This document shows, in pieces, positions 1-13,082 of a stretch of 64,000 nt of DNA. The notes beneath the pieces are model-generated. The model had not been told where the DNA came from and made no database searches. It was given only the letters and a program-made list of their open reading frames with translations. Source of the DNA: Fratercula arctica (taxonomy: Eukaryota; Chordata; Aves; Charadriiformes; Alcidae); the NCBI GenBank assembly GCA_947846985.1, contig CANTUZ010000005.1:5006001-5070000 (forward strand). Direction: 5' to 3'. The position numbers were made by a program, and so were the translations under genes. The stretch's first letter is position 1. Every line of letters begins with the position of its first letter.

Positions 1-68
1 ACTCTGTGCCAACAACCCCCGCCAGCTGCGCAGCATCAGTTCAAAGCACAACCCGAAATGCAGTCCAG
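1..68 (+). CDS. NAV2: NAV2 coding exon, 3' part only (Gln/Pro-rich linker)
   Basis: The window opens inside an exon, read in frame from base 1: 22 codons plus the first two bases of a split Arg codon (AG, completed by A at 4957). The peptide is rich in Gln, Pro and Ala and ends K-A-Q-P-E-M-Q-S-R. This fits the end of the low-complexity linker that follows the N-terminal calponin-homology domain in NAV2. The donor is AG|GTGGGG, phase 2. The exon's 5' end and acceptor are upstream of the window. The assignment rests on a short peptide, but the phase and exact join to the next exon (…QSR-LPGP…) support it strongly. No SxIP or other motif lies in this piece. Confidence 0.88.
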
Positions 69-3000
69 GTGGGGACATTTCCTTTACGTTGGTTTTTTTC
101 ACTGTTTATTTCTTTATTGTTTTGTTTGGGTTTTTTTCTTCCTTTTAAAGGTCTTCAAAAGGCAAAGAAACCTCTTTCTTTGCTTCTGCTCTAGAATAAA
201 GAATGTGTTGGGAATGGAATGCTGGGTAGCAGTTGACTTCACGCCTTTGGAAATCAAAACTGATGTGCTTAAATATGTTCTCAGTGCTGGAAATACGCAG
301 TCCAGTGGGTGTGAAATACCTGCTAGACCAAGTAACCGCAGTATTTTATAAAGATGTTTTTCTCAGTATTCTTTTTGCTTCTTTCTACTCACAAAGCACT
401 TATATATCATGGCCATTATAGGATATATACTTTGGGCATGTGAAAACCAACTTTGGTTCTCAGTTTACAAGAATTTCAGTCCTTGCTAAGAAGTGGAAGG
501 CGCTGGCAGTGGTAAAAGAAATAGAGCTCATCACAGGTGGTGACATTCCAAATCAAATCTAGGCTTATTGGTCAAAAATAATAAGCTGCTGGCTTACATG
601 AAAAATAATTTTCACAGTTGGTGTTTGTTGGCACTCGTAGATCAGAACACAGTTAAATAAAGGTGTCTTTGTCCCTTGAACGTCTTTAGTCCTATGGGTG
701 CTCTTTCCAGGTTAGAATAAAAGCTATTTATGAAGGCAGTACCACCGTGAAGACGTGTACTACAGCCTTCTGCTTGTCTCACCCTTCCGCTGCTAAGAGA
801 GCGAGGGTCTGAGTGGGGATAAGTGGGCAGGATTAAAGGCTGAAGCCATATATCTGCATAATTACTCAAGTATGAAGGGTTTGTTGTGTTGGTTTTTTTT
901 TTTTTAAATATCTCAAGGCTTATTTGTGTTAAAAGAACTCATAAGGTTGTGAACGCTAGCCTAAGTGTTGCTTTATGAGGGATATAAACAGTTTAGATGA
1001 GGCCTTCCAAGTGTGACTACTGGGAGCTTATTTGGTTTTTGCTCATGTCTTTCTTCATGAATCATGCTCATCTTGGGTGTAAACAGTATTTTCGTACAAC
1101 TGAAAAACATAGTGTTGCTATAGCATGTATAAACTCGTACAGGCAATAATTACTGTAAAACAAAGATGCACTTGAACATATTTCTGTGACATCTCTGTCA
1201 AAAATATGCAGGGATGCCTGGGATCGTTTGAATATTGCTTTGATGCTTTCAGTCCAATGTGTGGATCGTGCTGGGTTTCAATTAATTTTAAAAAAATCTA
1301 ACCTGAAGGTCTTAAATGTCATGTTTTTGTAGTATATGCGAAAGTGAAATTGCTCAGATACTGCAGAAAAAATATATATAATAACAGATTGAGAAAGAAA
1401 AGGGTAATGCAGTTGGGGTTTGCATGCAGAATTGCATGTTCATTACACTATAAAAATCAATTCATTTCCAATTTTAGGAGTTTTGACAAAAAGTTATACT
1501 TAGACAAGAAACTTTTTTTCCTGTCAAATTCCTAAAAACTCTTTCCTTCCTAAAACAAGTTACTAAGTTCAGTGGCGTAACAAATGAAAAAAAAGTTCCT
1601 TTGTTCAATGTTATCTTCCGCTTTTTCTTTCCTGTCATACAGTGCATCTCCCAGGGACTCATCTCAAAGCAAAATCATCCGATTCACTCTTGGTCAGAAA
1701 AAGTCTTCTAGGTTAGCATTTCTTCATCTTCTGCAAAGCATGAATAATCCGTTGGCAATATTTCTGGATGCATGTTCAGGGTTCCCGTTGGAATTATTTA
1801 CCTCCTTGGTTGTAACTAGGCTTTTTACAAGCAGCTGAAACGTGGTAGTGTTAGACGGATTTTAATTTTTTTTCTTTTTCTCAAGGTGTGGAATGCATTT
1901 TGGCCCGCCAGAAAAGAATTTGGCTTTCTTGTCCTTATGAGCTTTTGCTTTTGAGAACAAAACATGGTTCTGGGAGTTCTCTCCCCACTGTATGTATTTG
2001 TATTAGTTGTACTTAGATCTGCGTCATTGAAAGTAGCCCCAGGCTGGAGTCTGAGGTGGTAAGGAGAGCATCATGTGAGCCCAAACAGAACCATATGGGT
2101 CTGTCTCATCAGAGCTCCCGCACCCCCCAGTGCTCACGTCTAACCTCCCTGAAAATGATTCATAGGTATTTCAGTCAATTTTTTGCCTGATCCCAGCATG
2201 ACTTGCATGCCAGCTCGTATGACCATCTCATCTCAGTTATCATAAGGTTTGCTGTGTTATTAATGTGGTTATTAATCATGTTTACTTTTACTATTATTAT
2301 ATATTAATATCTTTTACTAGGAATTTTTATATAGTTACACATTGATAAAATATACTATACCTTTTTTGCTAAGATGGTGAATTATTACTTACAATTTCTA
2401 TTCAGCTTGGCAAGTTTGCATAGATTGTTAGTTCTGCTGTATAATTTGGGTTTATTTCCCCCATCTTATTTCTTTTATGACAACAGTGAAGGTCTGCAGT
2501 ATAACCCCTATTAAAATGTCCCATGTTTCCTTTTCATGTTCTCTGTTGATCATAATTATGGCTTGACAGTTCGTATTTGCCTAGAGGAGGTGCTGAAGAG
2601 TAGTGCTGGAGAGTATTCTCTGAGCTCAGCACCTTTTCTCTAATAGCAAGAAGCTAGAAACATCTCCTTCAACCTATTTTTTTTTTTCCCCTAAATTTCA
2701 CAGGCACTGCTGAGAAATATCTGTCTTGGCCTAATACCAAAAGCAGGGGCTTAAAATCAGTCAGTTAAACTACGGGGGGGAGGGGGGGCGGCGGAAATCT
2801 AGGAAAGATGGTATCTTCTTCAAGAGTGTTGTTAGCACTTAAGTTTTTTATTCTCAGTATGTTTTTATTGGCAGTGACAATACTGACTTGAATCAAAAAC
2901 TTGTCACTTCTTGAGTGGTCACATGGTTTGAGTAGCTTTTGTTTATTTAAAAATGTGACACATTTGCAAGGCCTGTGTGGGCATGTGTGGGGAACCTTTT

Positions 3001-4956
3001 CCTGCCCATGGGTGCAAGAACATTATCCCTTCCCTCCTGCCAAGCCCTGCTAGAAAACTCCCCTCCCAGCACGGGGGGCTCTAGTAGCCTTCCTGTGGTG
3101 GTCGACCTGTACTCACAGTGGTTTATCATCCTGTAGAAACTTTCAGCTGAGGTATCTTGTGCATCTTTCCTGCCTGTAAGAAACCTAGCTCGTTTCCTAT
3201 TAAGCAAAACAAACTCTTAATGAACTTACTTATCTCGGTGGCTTCCAAGTTCTCAGGAGCAGCAATTGTTAGGAAGAGTGTTTGTCCCCACTTTACCTCT
3301 GCTTCTTCCCATGTGGTCTCCTCCGCAGTGGATGAAGCATCTCTGGGTTGTTCCCATGACACCTTGCTGCAGTGATGAGTATGTACAACTTTCTAGCAAC
3401 CCCCAGTGTTGAAAAAAGGCTGGATAAATTGAGGGGCTCGTCTAAAAGGCTTCAGCAAAGTCAACCTCAGAACCGTGACGCGCTGTGCCAGATCTGTGGT
3501 GGTTTGAGTTTGTAAATCAATTTTTGGTTTTGTGTTTGAATGATGCCCTTGTGTCTTATCCTCTTTGGCGCTTTGAAAGCATGTGCATGCAGCTGCTGAC
3601 ATTTTTGCTCTTTTCCTTCATGTTTCTTTTCATATTTCCTATTTCTTCGCTGGTCTCAGAAAAGTCAATTTATTTAGGAAGCGCTGCCAGATCCCTTCCT
3701 GGCTTCTCTTCCTTCCCATAGCCACAACGGGGATTTGGTCGGTTGCATCCCCATTCTCGCTGACAGCTGGGACTTCTTCATTTTAGCCTATTATTGGCAC
3801 AGGTTATTTAAGACAGTTAGATTTTTCTGGTTTGTATAAAGAAGTTTTAAAGCGAATCTACCATACAGAAAGTGGAAAGATGACAAAGAGTGGTCCCTTG
3901 CATTGCTACCGTAGGTGACGCGAACTGGTTCTATCTCTTAGTCCTTAATGTGATGTCCTTGCTTTTCAAAACAGTGAGCTGTTTCACTAACCCTCTTCAG
4001 TATGCATTTGGAACAACTACCAAATCTTTGAATTTTTAATATTTCATCTATTTGAAATGTAGAAGTATGTGCTCATTAGTGCACAAAATACATTACAAAC
4101 GTGGAAACTTTGTGCATGAACTTTGACTTTGAAGGACCTAAGCAGACATACTGTTCTGAGATGCGATGCCAGTGGCTTTCCTAATTCTGTCGGGCGTTTT
4201 AGAAAAGTCTTCCCCCTCCCCTTTTGCCTGAAGAGCATGAAAGCAGTATCCTTCCCTGTCTACTTACTCCAGAATCCTAACTACATTTTTTTTCTAGGTA
4301 AGCAGCTAAATCTTGGAAATACAGGCTACGGTAGGGAGATGCTGGAAGAGGCTGACCCAGTTTAAACCAGAGGCTTATACCAGCTCACTGATAATGTGGT
4401 TGCCCTAAAAGGGGGCACTTAAGGCTCAAATAATTAAACCAAGTTAAAGTTCTGCTGGGCTTGGCTGCCAGGCTTGGTGGCTTTCAGAGCAGAGGTGCGT
4501 TGTGCTTCTCTAGAAGGGAAAAGGCAGTCATGTCCCGCTGTTATTTCCAAACTAAGGGTAGCCTGTATGTGTCCAGCATATAATAAAGTCCAGCAATCTG
4601 GTTTACGAACAGTAGTGTCTCACTTAGTCTTAACATTGTACCAGTGGTATTCCACCACCGAATTTACTTGCAACTATTTCTGATTGACAAGATTTATGGC
4701 AAGCGGCCATTAATTTCAGTTCAGGGTTGGTTGGTTTTTTTTCTGATGTAAAACAATTCAGACTGTAGCTTGTTTGCCATGTATTTTTCATCTAGGATGA
4801 TTTTTTGATTTGTTCTTCTAAAAGAACAAAGACTCTTATCAAATATATATTTGTGGTATTGAACCTTTTCTTTTCAGCTTATGCATGGTATTCCATAGTT
4901 TCTTTCCCGGAGTGCTTTTTAAAATATATTTAATCGTATTGTAATTCTTTCATCAG
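69..4956 (+). other. NAV2: NAV2 intron, 4.9 kb, phase 2
   Basis: Begins GTGGGG and ends TTCATCAG. It holds AT-rich single-copy-looking sequence with short T runs, such as near 890-905, and a G-rich tract at about 2774-2792. No coding exon, RNA gene or recognisable transposon was found. The short ORFs are chance reading frames. Confidence 0.8.
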
Positions 4957-5114
4957 ACTTCCAGGCCCTACCACGAGAGTGTCCGCTGCAGGCAGTGAGG
5001 CCAAAGCTCGTGGTTCTATTAGTGCCAACAATCGTCGCAGCCAGAGCTTTAACAATTACGACAAATCTAAGCCTGGACTTCCCCCTCCGACACCAACAAG
5101 TAGCAATGACAAAG
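4957..5114 (+). CDS. NAV2: NAV2 coding exon, 158 bp (SxxNNRRSQSFNNYDKSKP block)
   Basis: The acceptor is CTTTCATCAG|A and the donor AAAG|GTAAGC. The first base completes a split Arg codon, 52 full codons follow, and the last G starts a Glu codon completed at 23623-23624. The product begins L-P-G-P-T-T-R-V-S-A-A-G-S-E-A-K and carries the conserved stretch N-N-R-R-S-Q-S-F-N-N-Y-D, then a Pro-rich tail P-P-P-T-P-T. This is a disordered, basic and Ser-rich segment between the CH domain and the microtubule-tip region. The R-R-S-Q-S-F context resembles a basophilic-kinase or 14-3-3 type site; that is inference from the motif only. Length and phase agree with the reading frame on both sides. Confidence 0.95.
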
Positions 5115-6818
5115 GTAAGCACTTGAGATTTTGGTATCCCCAGATTTTTCTTAATAGTGGCATCGTTTGGGGGAAATGGAATTTTCCATTGAGCTCCAGA
5201 AGTTGTAAGACCATCTCAAAGCTGTATGTTGAAAACATGATATTTACGATGCGAAAACCAGCCGGCTTTTCTTGAAAAAGATATAGTCCTCCTTTAACGT
5301 AACTGAAGTTGTTACTTGCTGTCCTGAAGGTACATGGAAGAATTAGCTTAAAGAAAAACTGTCACTGGTGAAACATGTTTTTTTCATTTTGCTTCAAACA
5401 CAGATAAGGGGGAGGGAATTAATCAAAAAATAAGACATTTTGATGAGTAGTTTGACAGGAATGGAAAATGGCCGGTAAAGATTTCTACAACGTTTTTGTA
5501 CAATAAATAGTACCGTTTGCTTTCCTTTCCTCCACTATTGTGGAAGATCCTTTAAGTTACAAAAGTACGTGATTTAAATCTAATTTCAAGAATCGTATAG
5601 CGAAGGCAGGAACATGTTATAGTTTTTATAAATGTTGCAGTGAAACTGTGTCTATGGCAGCGCATCAGAAATGCCACGTACCCTGTTCTGTCTGAAGTTC
5701 TGCTTTTTTGAATGGCATTTACTGACTTTGTGTTCATTCACTAAGCCGCTAATCTGACAGCGCTCATTAGCTTGAGTTTGTAGCTCTGAGCTCCATAAGG
5801 CAGCACTGACCAGCGGAGTTTCGGGGGATGTGACTGGTGAGAAATGAGCAAATCACTCTGATACGGTCAAATTGTTGGCGTAGGCTGGCAGCTAATTCTG
5901 TATCCGTAACGAAGTCATTGCACTTACGAAGATAGGTCAGCATTGGATTTCAGTAGGATCTTCTTGCAGTGACTTGGCAGTCGCGCCCTTTAGGCTGGAG
6001 TCTCCTTGTTGTGTGCGTCTAACTTCTGTTAACAGTAATGAGGATTTTGCTAGAGGGACAGATACTGGTCTGGTTCAACTTGCCTGCGGTTCTCGTGCTC
6101 GTTTCTTTTCAGGAAATTGTGTTTTTTCTTCTCTAAAAACTGTTGTCCTATGAGTGCATATCATTAGATTTTGGAATATTACCCCATCTAGCCCATACAG
6201 CCCAAAACCTCATCTTGTGATGATAACAGTGGAGGGCCCTCAGCATCTGCCGGGAACATTCTGAATCACCCCAATCAGACCTAGTATAAGAAGAAAATTA
6301 CATTCAGAGCTGAATAAAATAATAATCGTAATTATATTATATTAACATAATATGATAATAAATTATCAACATACTACCTTGGTAAATCCATGCTTACTGT
6401 TTTTGAAGGTTCACTGTGTAAACAGTAATGATTTAACTGTAACATCAGCATCTAATAGTCATCCCTAAATCTGAGTTAGATCTAGCTTTCAGTTAAAAGA
6501 ACAAGCTGACAAGGTACGGCACGAGCAGCAGAACTGATGAAACCTTGTTTTCCTGCATAATATCTCCCCAGTCTCCCTCTGTCTTCGCCTCGCCAATACC
6601 CTGCTCTTCTGCTTGTGTCCCCAAACTACTGGGCTGGGGAAACGCGATGCGGGATGCGTTGGGTCCTGAGGCACGTGTTGGTTGGCTAGATGATCCCGAC
6701 CCGCGTGTTGGTGCTATATTGCTAGGCTGCATTGAAGAGAGAACTTGAACTATCTTGGCTTTTTCTTAATTTACCGAGATTTCTAAATAAGGAGAGTACA
6801 GTACTGGTTTTAGTCTTT

Positions 6819-6848
6819 AAAACAAAAAAAACAAAAAAAAAAAAAAAA
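6819..6848. repeat. A-rich simple repeat
   Basis: A run of A interrupted by two C, ending AAAAAAAAGG. It may be the tail of a decayed insertion or simple slippage. No element body is recognisable next to it. Confidence 0.8.
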
Positions 6849-7134
6849 GGCCTCCCACACAGAGAAATAACAACAATTTGTCAACTAAGTACCTTAAATA
6901 CCAACTGCTTTTAGGGAGACAGTTGTATGAACCCTCATTCCTCATTGTCATCTGTCTCTTCAGGAAGATGAAGTGGTTGCTGAAGAAGCATGCAAGATCA
7001 TCTGCTTCCCATGAATATTACAAACCACTGAAAGAAACAAAGTTGGTTTTTAGGTTGACAGCCTACACAAGTTGCATTAAATACTCAGAATTTTGCTCTG
7101 GTCAAAATTTCCAGTCATAAATTACGGTCTTTGG

Positions 7135-7150
7135 AAAAAAAAAAAAAAAA
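7135..7150. repeat. poly-A tract (16 A)
   Basis: Uninterrupted A run within the intron. No retroelement body was recognised upstream. Confidence 0.8.
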
Positions 7151-9858
7151 TGAAGGCTTATGTAAGTTGAACTTGAACTTCACTTAAAAATACAATCATG
7201 ACACAAAGTTGGTCTGCGTCCAGGAGAAACAAAAGCAGTTGGTCTGACAAATTTTTGGCTTGTTTTAAGTTAATTGTAGCGTTGCCAGACAAAGTTTATT
7301 GTCAAAGTGCTAAGACAATTCGAGTTTTCTGACCCGTATCCTGTATTTTGCCTGAGGAAATGAGACTTACATGACCGTGTTGTGTGCCAGTCGTGGTAAG
7401 TCTTCATCTCCTTACCCAGCACTAGCTCCGTTGTGTGTTTTTGGAGAAGGAAATGGGAGGAAGAGAAATCTGCCCGTTTTGGCAGGCTGTTTTGGCACGA
7501 GTGGTCACTTTGCGATAGAAGGTGGCCTTCAGTGTAGTACATTTGAATCATTTCTTACCAAGTAGGTTGTAATTCTCAGCTTTTAATAATCTGTGGCCTT
7601 TCCCTCCAAATGTGAATTGTCTTATTAGTCAATCGTCTGTGTCTTGTGGCGATGACAGTGCATTAATTGGAACAGAATACAGCAAAAATGAAAAGGACAG
7701 TAAATGGAGCATGGAGGAATAGCTAGCTCCTGGTAAATAAATAACCTCGATTTTTTGAAAGATTCCATTAGTCAATTAATGATGAGACCACTGGTTTTCT
7801 AGAAATCCTGGGGAAAGGATTTGTGTAACGTTGAAAACAATTACACTGTCGCATAAAAACGAGAGATTCTTGGATGCACGCGCGTGTTTGTTGTGAGATG
7901 CGTCTGCGCTCGTAGCAAAGGAGCACACGTAAAGAGATGCGAGTCTCACTTCCCCACAGCTTCCATTGTGTCTTCAGGATTTTGTCTGGCTTTCTCAGTG
8001 TTCGCATGCTGTCTGACACCAGTTTCGAGAGGCGGAGAAGAGTTCCGTCTTCTCCAGTAGGGATGACTTAGACACCTAGTTCAGTCCTACGGACACCTTC
8101 TTTGAGGCTAGGGCACGATAGGTTTAACTTGCTTTTTGGCGTTAACCCCACGGTTTATATGAGAAATTCCCTTCAAACGTGTAGGAATTTCAGCATCATC
8201 ATTCCTCGCATCCTAAGATGGTAACACGCTGTGGTACATTTGTTTTTTTTTTTAATTTATTGTCCCGGTGAACAGCCATTTATAACTGCAGTAACATTCT
8301 AGACAGGGTATTTTAACATGTGTAATTGCTGTTACAGGCTCTTTTTCTTAAGAAAATTGTAATTAAAGTCTAATTGCATTTTTGGATTGTGGGGAAATAA
8401 TGAGCCACTCAGGCTTATGATTTTTGATCTCATCATAATCTCTTCGTACAATTGGAGCCTTTTAATTCACTCCTGAATTGTCAGAATTATTTAGCCCATG
8501 CATATGTAAGTATACCCTTGGTCTGTCTGCTTTCTTGTCCTTTTATATCCTTTAACACCATAAGCGTACTATAGCATGAAAAGCATCAGCCACCTCCCAT
8601 GGTCGCTGTGGACTCGTCTAAATTATCAGAAACATTTCTAAGGACTGTAAAGAGGCAAATGAGCTTTGCATTTCTATGCCTGTATGTAAATTATTATTAC
8701 TAGTTGTCTTGAGGCTTCACGTTACCATGCCCTTCTATTTGTCTAAGATGATCACCAAATAAAAAATAGCCAAAATTTTATTTGCGTGTGCAATTTAGAA
8801 TAAAGAAATCTGGGTTTTGCCCACGGCAAGAAGGAGCAGAACTGTGTCCTTGGGAGCGTCAAGAATGAAACTTAAATATTGAAGCATGCAACTTCAATAA
8901 AGACTTTGATACAGTAGTTTTTCTCCTGAATTTATTTCAGTATTTTGCTTAGCTACACACAATGGAGAGTCTTTTGGGACATGCTTTGAAAGCAGTCTGC
9001 AGTTCTGAAAACTGGTGGGTATTTTTGGGTAGTTCTGAAGACCCTCATATATCCACTGCCCTCACTGATCTTCAGGCACTCAGTTTTCATTTTGCAGTCT
9101 CAAACGTCTGGTAACGTTGTATGGGAATATTCTGGTTATGGCTTCCTGATTTGGATCCACGGTCTATAAAATCCCTGAACTTACGAAGCTATAGGAAACA
9201 TCAACTTAATATGCCATCTCCAGTATGTTTATGAAGCAATATAGTAACGTGACAGGCTTATGTGCTTTCTTTTTAGTTTTTTTTTTTCTACTTTGCTCCT
9301 AATATTTTATTTAAGATAATCCTACAGAGGGCAGTAGAAGCCTGCGGGAAAAATGACACTTTTCCTTTGGATTGACTGTTAGATAATATGTCAGTAGAAA
9401 AAAAGCACTATTAGACTTTGACCATTTCCACCTGAGACCAAAGCAAATGTTTATTCTTCAGATTTATGAAGAAGGCAGTGCTAATAATGTCAGGTTTCTC
9501 CTAAGTAGGTAGTATTAGAAAAAAAGAAAAAAAGAATATAGCATACAGATTCATGCACTCAGATGAAATAAATGGGCGTTTTAATAGCAGTGTTCTTGCA
9601 AACTTACTTGATACAAGTCTAACAAGAGGGTTCTGAAAGCAAGATCCTGCTGACTCGGCTATAATCTTAGCTCTGCACGTCTCGATTTCCAGGTATGGAT
9701 ATCCTGTATAGGCAGGAGAGTAAGAAAAGCATCTGGTTGATGCTCCTTTTCTTTTATTTCTTTCACGTTTTGGGTAATCCCTTTTAACTTGGAACACAGT
9801 GTAGATGTAATTTCTGTCTTTTAATACGTAACGGGTAGTCGCTGTATTCAGAACAGTG

Positions 9859-9943
9859 ACCCTGCTCTGGCAGGGGGGTTGGACTAGATGATCTCCAGAG
9901 GTCCCTTCCAACCCTATGGTTCTATGATTCTATGATTCTATGA
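9859..9943 (+). mobile_element. CR1 LINE, 3' terminal fragment, + strand
   Basis: Shows the typical CR1 3' end: a GGTTGGACTAGATGATCT-like block, then GTCCCTTCCAACC, then tandem TCTATGAT octamer units (three copies at about 9920-9943). It is severely 5' truncated (about 85 bp) and non-coding. The 3' octamer repeats give the orientation. Confidence 0.9.
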
Positions 9944-10426
9944 AGGCTGCACAGAGACAAGACAAGAGGCACACATTCCTTTAGGGGAATTTCTGTCTGG
10001 CAATAGGAATAAAATTCTTCACTATGAGAAGAATTAAACATTGGAGAAGTTCATCGAGAGAAGTGGCGGAATCTCCCTTGCAGGAGGATGGGGACCTGCA
10101 GATCCCAAAGGGACGGGGTCTCATTGCAATGACGGCTTCGCGTGCATCAGACCTGTATGGAGCCAGCAGTAAGGGGCTAATATTGCTTGAGTCCAGCTCT
10201 GAGTTCTGGCTGGTATAAAATTACCACACTTAGATACCTTTAAATATTGTTTCCTTTAGGTGTAGGCTAGTTAAATAGGAAGAGATATTAAGCTATTTCA
10301 AAGGACAGTTATAATTTCCTTCCTATAACTTTTTAGCTCTGTGTTATCGAAATAGGAATGACTACCAAGTAAGTAAAATATTAGCAAGGAAATGTAACCT
10401 CCACTCCACTGAGCAAATCAGTCTTA

Positions 10427-10450
10427 TTGGTGTATGGTTACATACACCAA
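10427..10450. other. Perfect 10-bp inverted repeat with 4-nt loop
   Basis: TTGGTGTATG at 10427-10436, loop GTTA, CATACACCAA at 10441-10450. The stem is perfect but short and not flanked by a recognisable element. No function is assigned. Confidence 0.6.
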
Positions 10451-11892
10451 ATGTGTGCTAAAAATATCCATACTTTATACGTAGGCAGTTATATTTATCG
10501 GTACAGTTCAAGGGGGCATGGCATATCTTGTCATAGCTTTAGTAGGAATGACTCTTCAAAGTTAAATCTATGTGGCTACAGCGAGATTTTTCACAACTTG
10601 ACATATAAGAATCCATATAAGAAGGCCACTGGGGGATTCTCCAGGGTGCTTGTACGTTCCTATTGTCTCAGTTAGCAGACATCAATTTAAAATAAAGAAG
10701 AAAAAAAGTGGTTTTCCAGAGTTTATTTGCAAAGTAATCTTTTATTGTACTGATGTTCATGCAAACCGTAGTTTTTCATGTCAACTTTACTGTGAAATCA
10801 GGATTTATTTATTTATTTAAATGTCCTCTTGTGTGAAGAGTTGAAAATCCTAAATCTGGAACTGAACCACTTGGAATTTCTCCTCCTAATCTCTCAAATT
10901 CTTCATATTAAATCCCGCTTTGATATAAAAAGATATATGGGAATATACTCTTACGGCTTGGTTCTATGTGATACGGAGCTTGTCTTGAACTCAGGTCATT
11001 TAAAAGGGGCAGGTATGGATTACGTCAACCCCCCAGGTTCAATTTAAAAATTCTTCTTTAGAAATAGAGAGAAAAACTCTCATCCTTACAAGGAGCAAGA
11101 TGAAACGTGTGGATAGTGAGATCAAAACTCAGAGTTCTTGTCGGTAGGATCGTGAAGGCTAAAACTTTCAGCAGTATTTGAATGGGCTTTGAAAAAGAGG
11201 GATGCCGATAAAACATAGAGAAGAGCACTGCATAATTAGAGGTTTGGGAAAAACTCCTTTGCAGTTAGGTATTTAAAAGGTTAATTTATGTTCTCTATCT
11301 AAAAGAAAGGTTATCTACAAGATACTTGTGCAGAGTGAGATTTATAGTAATAAGGATTTTTTATGACCTCAATAGAAAGCATAGGAGTATCCATTTCTTT
11401 GGAATTTGAAATTAGCCCAATTCAGACCACAAACTCAATATAAATTTTAAGAATGAGGATGGTTAGCCATTGAAAGAGATTACATCTGACATAATGCGTC
11501 AAAGATTAATATTTGCCCAGAGCTGATGTTCAGACAGAGGTTATAGATTTGGCTTAGAAATTACTGAGTGAAATTCTTTGAACCGTATTATCATTAAGGT
11601 CCACTCAGATGATCCTAGTTGTTTTCTTGAATGAAAAATCTTTCATTTAAGCGCACGAAAATGGAGGACGAGCCCTCTTCTGCACATAAAATTAGGTTAA
11701 ATATTTGGTGTTCTGAATCACTGGGTTTGGCTCCTGTATCAAGTACAGGACGACCAAGTGATGTTGCACAAGCTTCCTCACTGGAACCCGGCTGTTCTGC
11801 TTATCCTCATGCAGTTTTTTCCGCTCCAAATAATTTAGGAATAATAGAGACGAAACCCAGGCTTTTGCCTTCGTGCCAAATAAGAGTATAAG

Positions 11893-11896
<4 letters not shown>

Positions 11897-11924
<28 letters not shown>
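11897..11924. repeat. poly-A tract (28 A)
   Basis: Longest uninterrupted homopolymer in the window. There is no clear element body upstream. The tract is likely length-variable and prone to sequencing error. Confidence 0.9.
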
Positions 11925-11925
<1 letters not shown>

Positions 11926-12004
11926 TGAAAAAGAGCTCTGAATGTAAAGCACGCTAGAAATTCTTGTTCGAGGGTTAACAATTTATTTTATTTTTTACCC
12001 ATTT

Positions 12005-12190
12005 ATAGTAGCGTTCAGCGTAGAAGCCTGCGGGTGCGAGTGAAGGCTTTTTCTGGCTGCAGGTAGAGGGAGAGTTATCGCGGCAGCGGAGCCGAGACGT
12101 TGGGTTCCATTCCCGTGGCGCTGAGCCAGCTTGACGCGGGGCTGGCAGGAGGTGACTGGGATGGCTGAGCCGTCAGTCCCTTCCAAGTGG
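12005..12190. promoter_or_regulatory. CpG-dense patch within an intron (possible regulatory or alternative-promoter DNA)
   Basis: About a dozen CpG dinucleotides fall within some 150 bp (for example TATCGCGGCAGCGGAGCCGAG and TTGACGCGGGG), in an otherwise CpG-poor intron. It is too short for a formal CpG island. No TATA box, initiator or downstream donor joined to an open frame could be established. A GC-rich relic of an old repeat would look the same. Confidence 0.3.
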
Positions 12191-12980
12191 AAGAGCTCTA
12201 TACACGGCCAACCTGTTCCAGTGCTCAGTGCCACCTCATCTTCCCCTGTTCCTGGCCAAAGAAAAAGCCATTCATTTTGTTATTTAATAGTTGAAATGAC
12301 GAGGATAACAAATACATTTAAAGCAAACAAACCCACTAGCTGTTTCTAGTCGGTGTCGGTGTTTCTAGCTACAGTGTGAACATTTCAGGGCCGGGCGTGC
12401 TAATGACCTACCCGGGCTAATGGGAACTCATTTCAAATTACTGTTGTCCTCTGGAAGAAACAACCCTAAATAAAGAAATTGTATTATCCCCAATTCATAC
12501 CAGCTCAATTTGTCTCTACAGCCCCTTAACTACCTTATAAAATTTTCATAGGATTTTCAGGAGAAAATAATAACAGAGTGTTGGTAATTCAGTCTTCTTT
12601 GGGCCTAAAATAGCAGTTGTATTCTGTGGTTTTGTCCATTTTAGTTATCGGGCTAGAGGAGTTATTAGGCAGGATTGTTTGGCTGAATACAAAGAGTTAA
12701 AATAAAGGCAGGATTTGGTCTTGCAAGCAGCTTACTGCAGAGCCTGTGCTGGTCAACTCCTTGGTTTTTAAGCATAGGGGGAAGTTCATTTACTGGCATC
12801 GTACTGAATATGTCCCGTTCTTGAGGTTCACCAAGGTCTACAGTCAATTACTCTCATATTCAGAAACTATCTTGAAGTAGCAAAGGGCACTTTTTGGAGA
12901 GCCCAATGTGCACTCGTTGCTTAAAACAATGTGAAAAGCGCTTTTGGTGTCCTCCTGGTCTGTTTAAAAAGTCATTGTAA

Positions 12981-13082
12981 TGTTGGTAGTAGCTCATAGA
13001 AGCTACCAACAATATAACAACGTATTCTAACAGTTGTTAATATATATTATAATGTATATGTGTGTATATATATAACAGTTGT
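12981..13082. repeat. Small inverted repeat followed by TA-rich low-complexity DNA
   Basis: TGTTGGTAG at 12981-12989 pairs with CTACCAACA at 13003-13011. It is followed by a TA/TG-rich stretch (about 13039-13073) bracketed by two copies of AACAGTTGTTA. This is low-complexity sequence with no assigned function. Confidence 0.55.

Noticed and set aside
6170..6300. CCATCTAGCCCATACAGCCC block resembling an ancient CR1
   Set aside because: Only one short block matches. The neighbouring sequence gives no ordered support, so it is not called.
9501..9911. 136-codon open frame on the minus strand
   Set aside because: It runs through the reverse complement of a CR1 3' end into plain intron sequence. 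There is no family resemblance and no splice structure.
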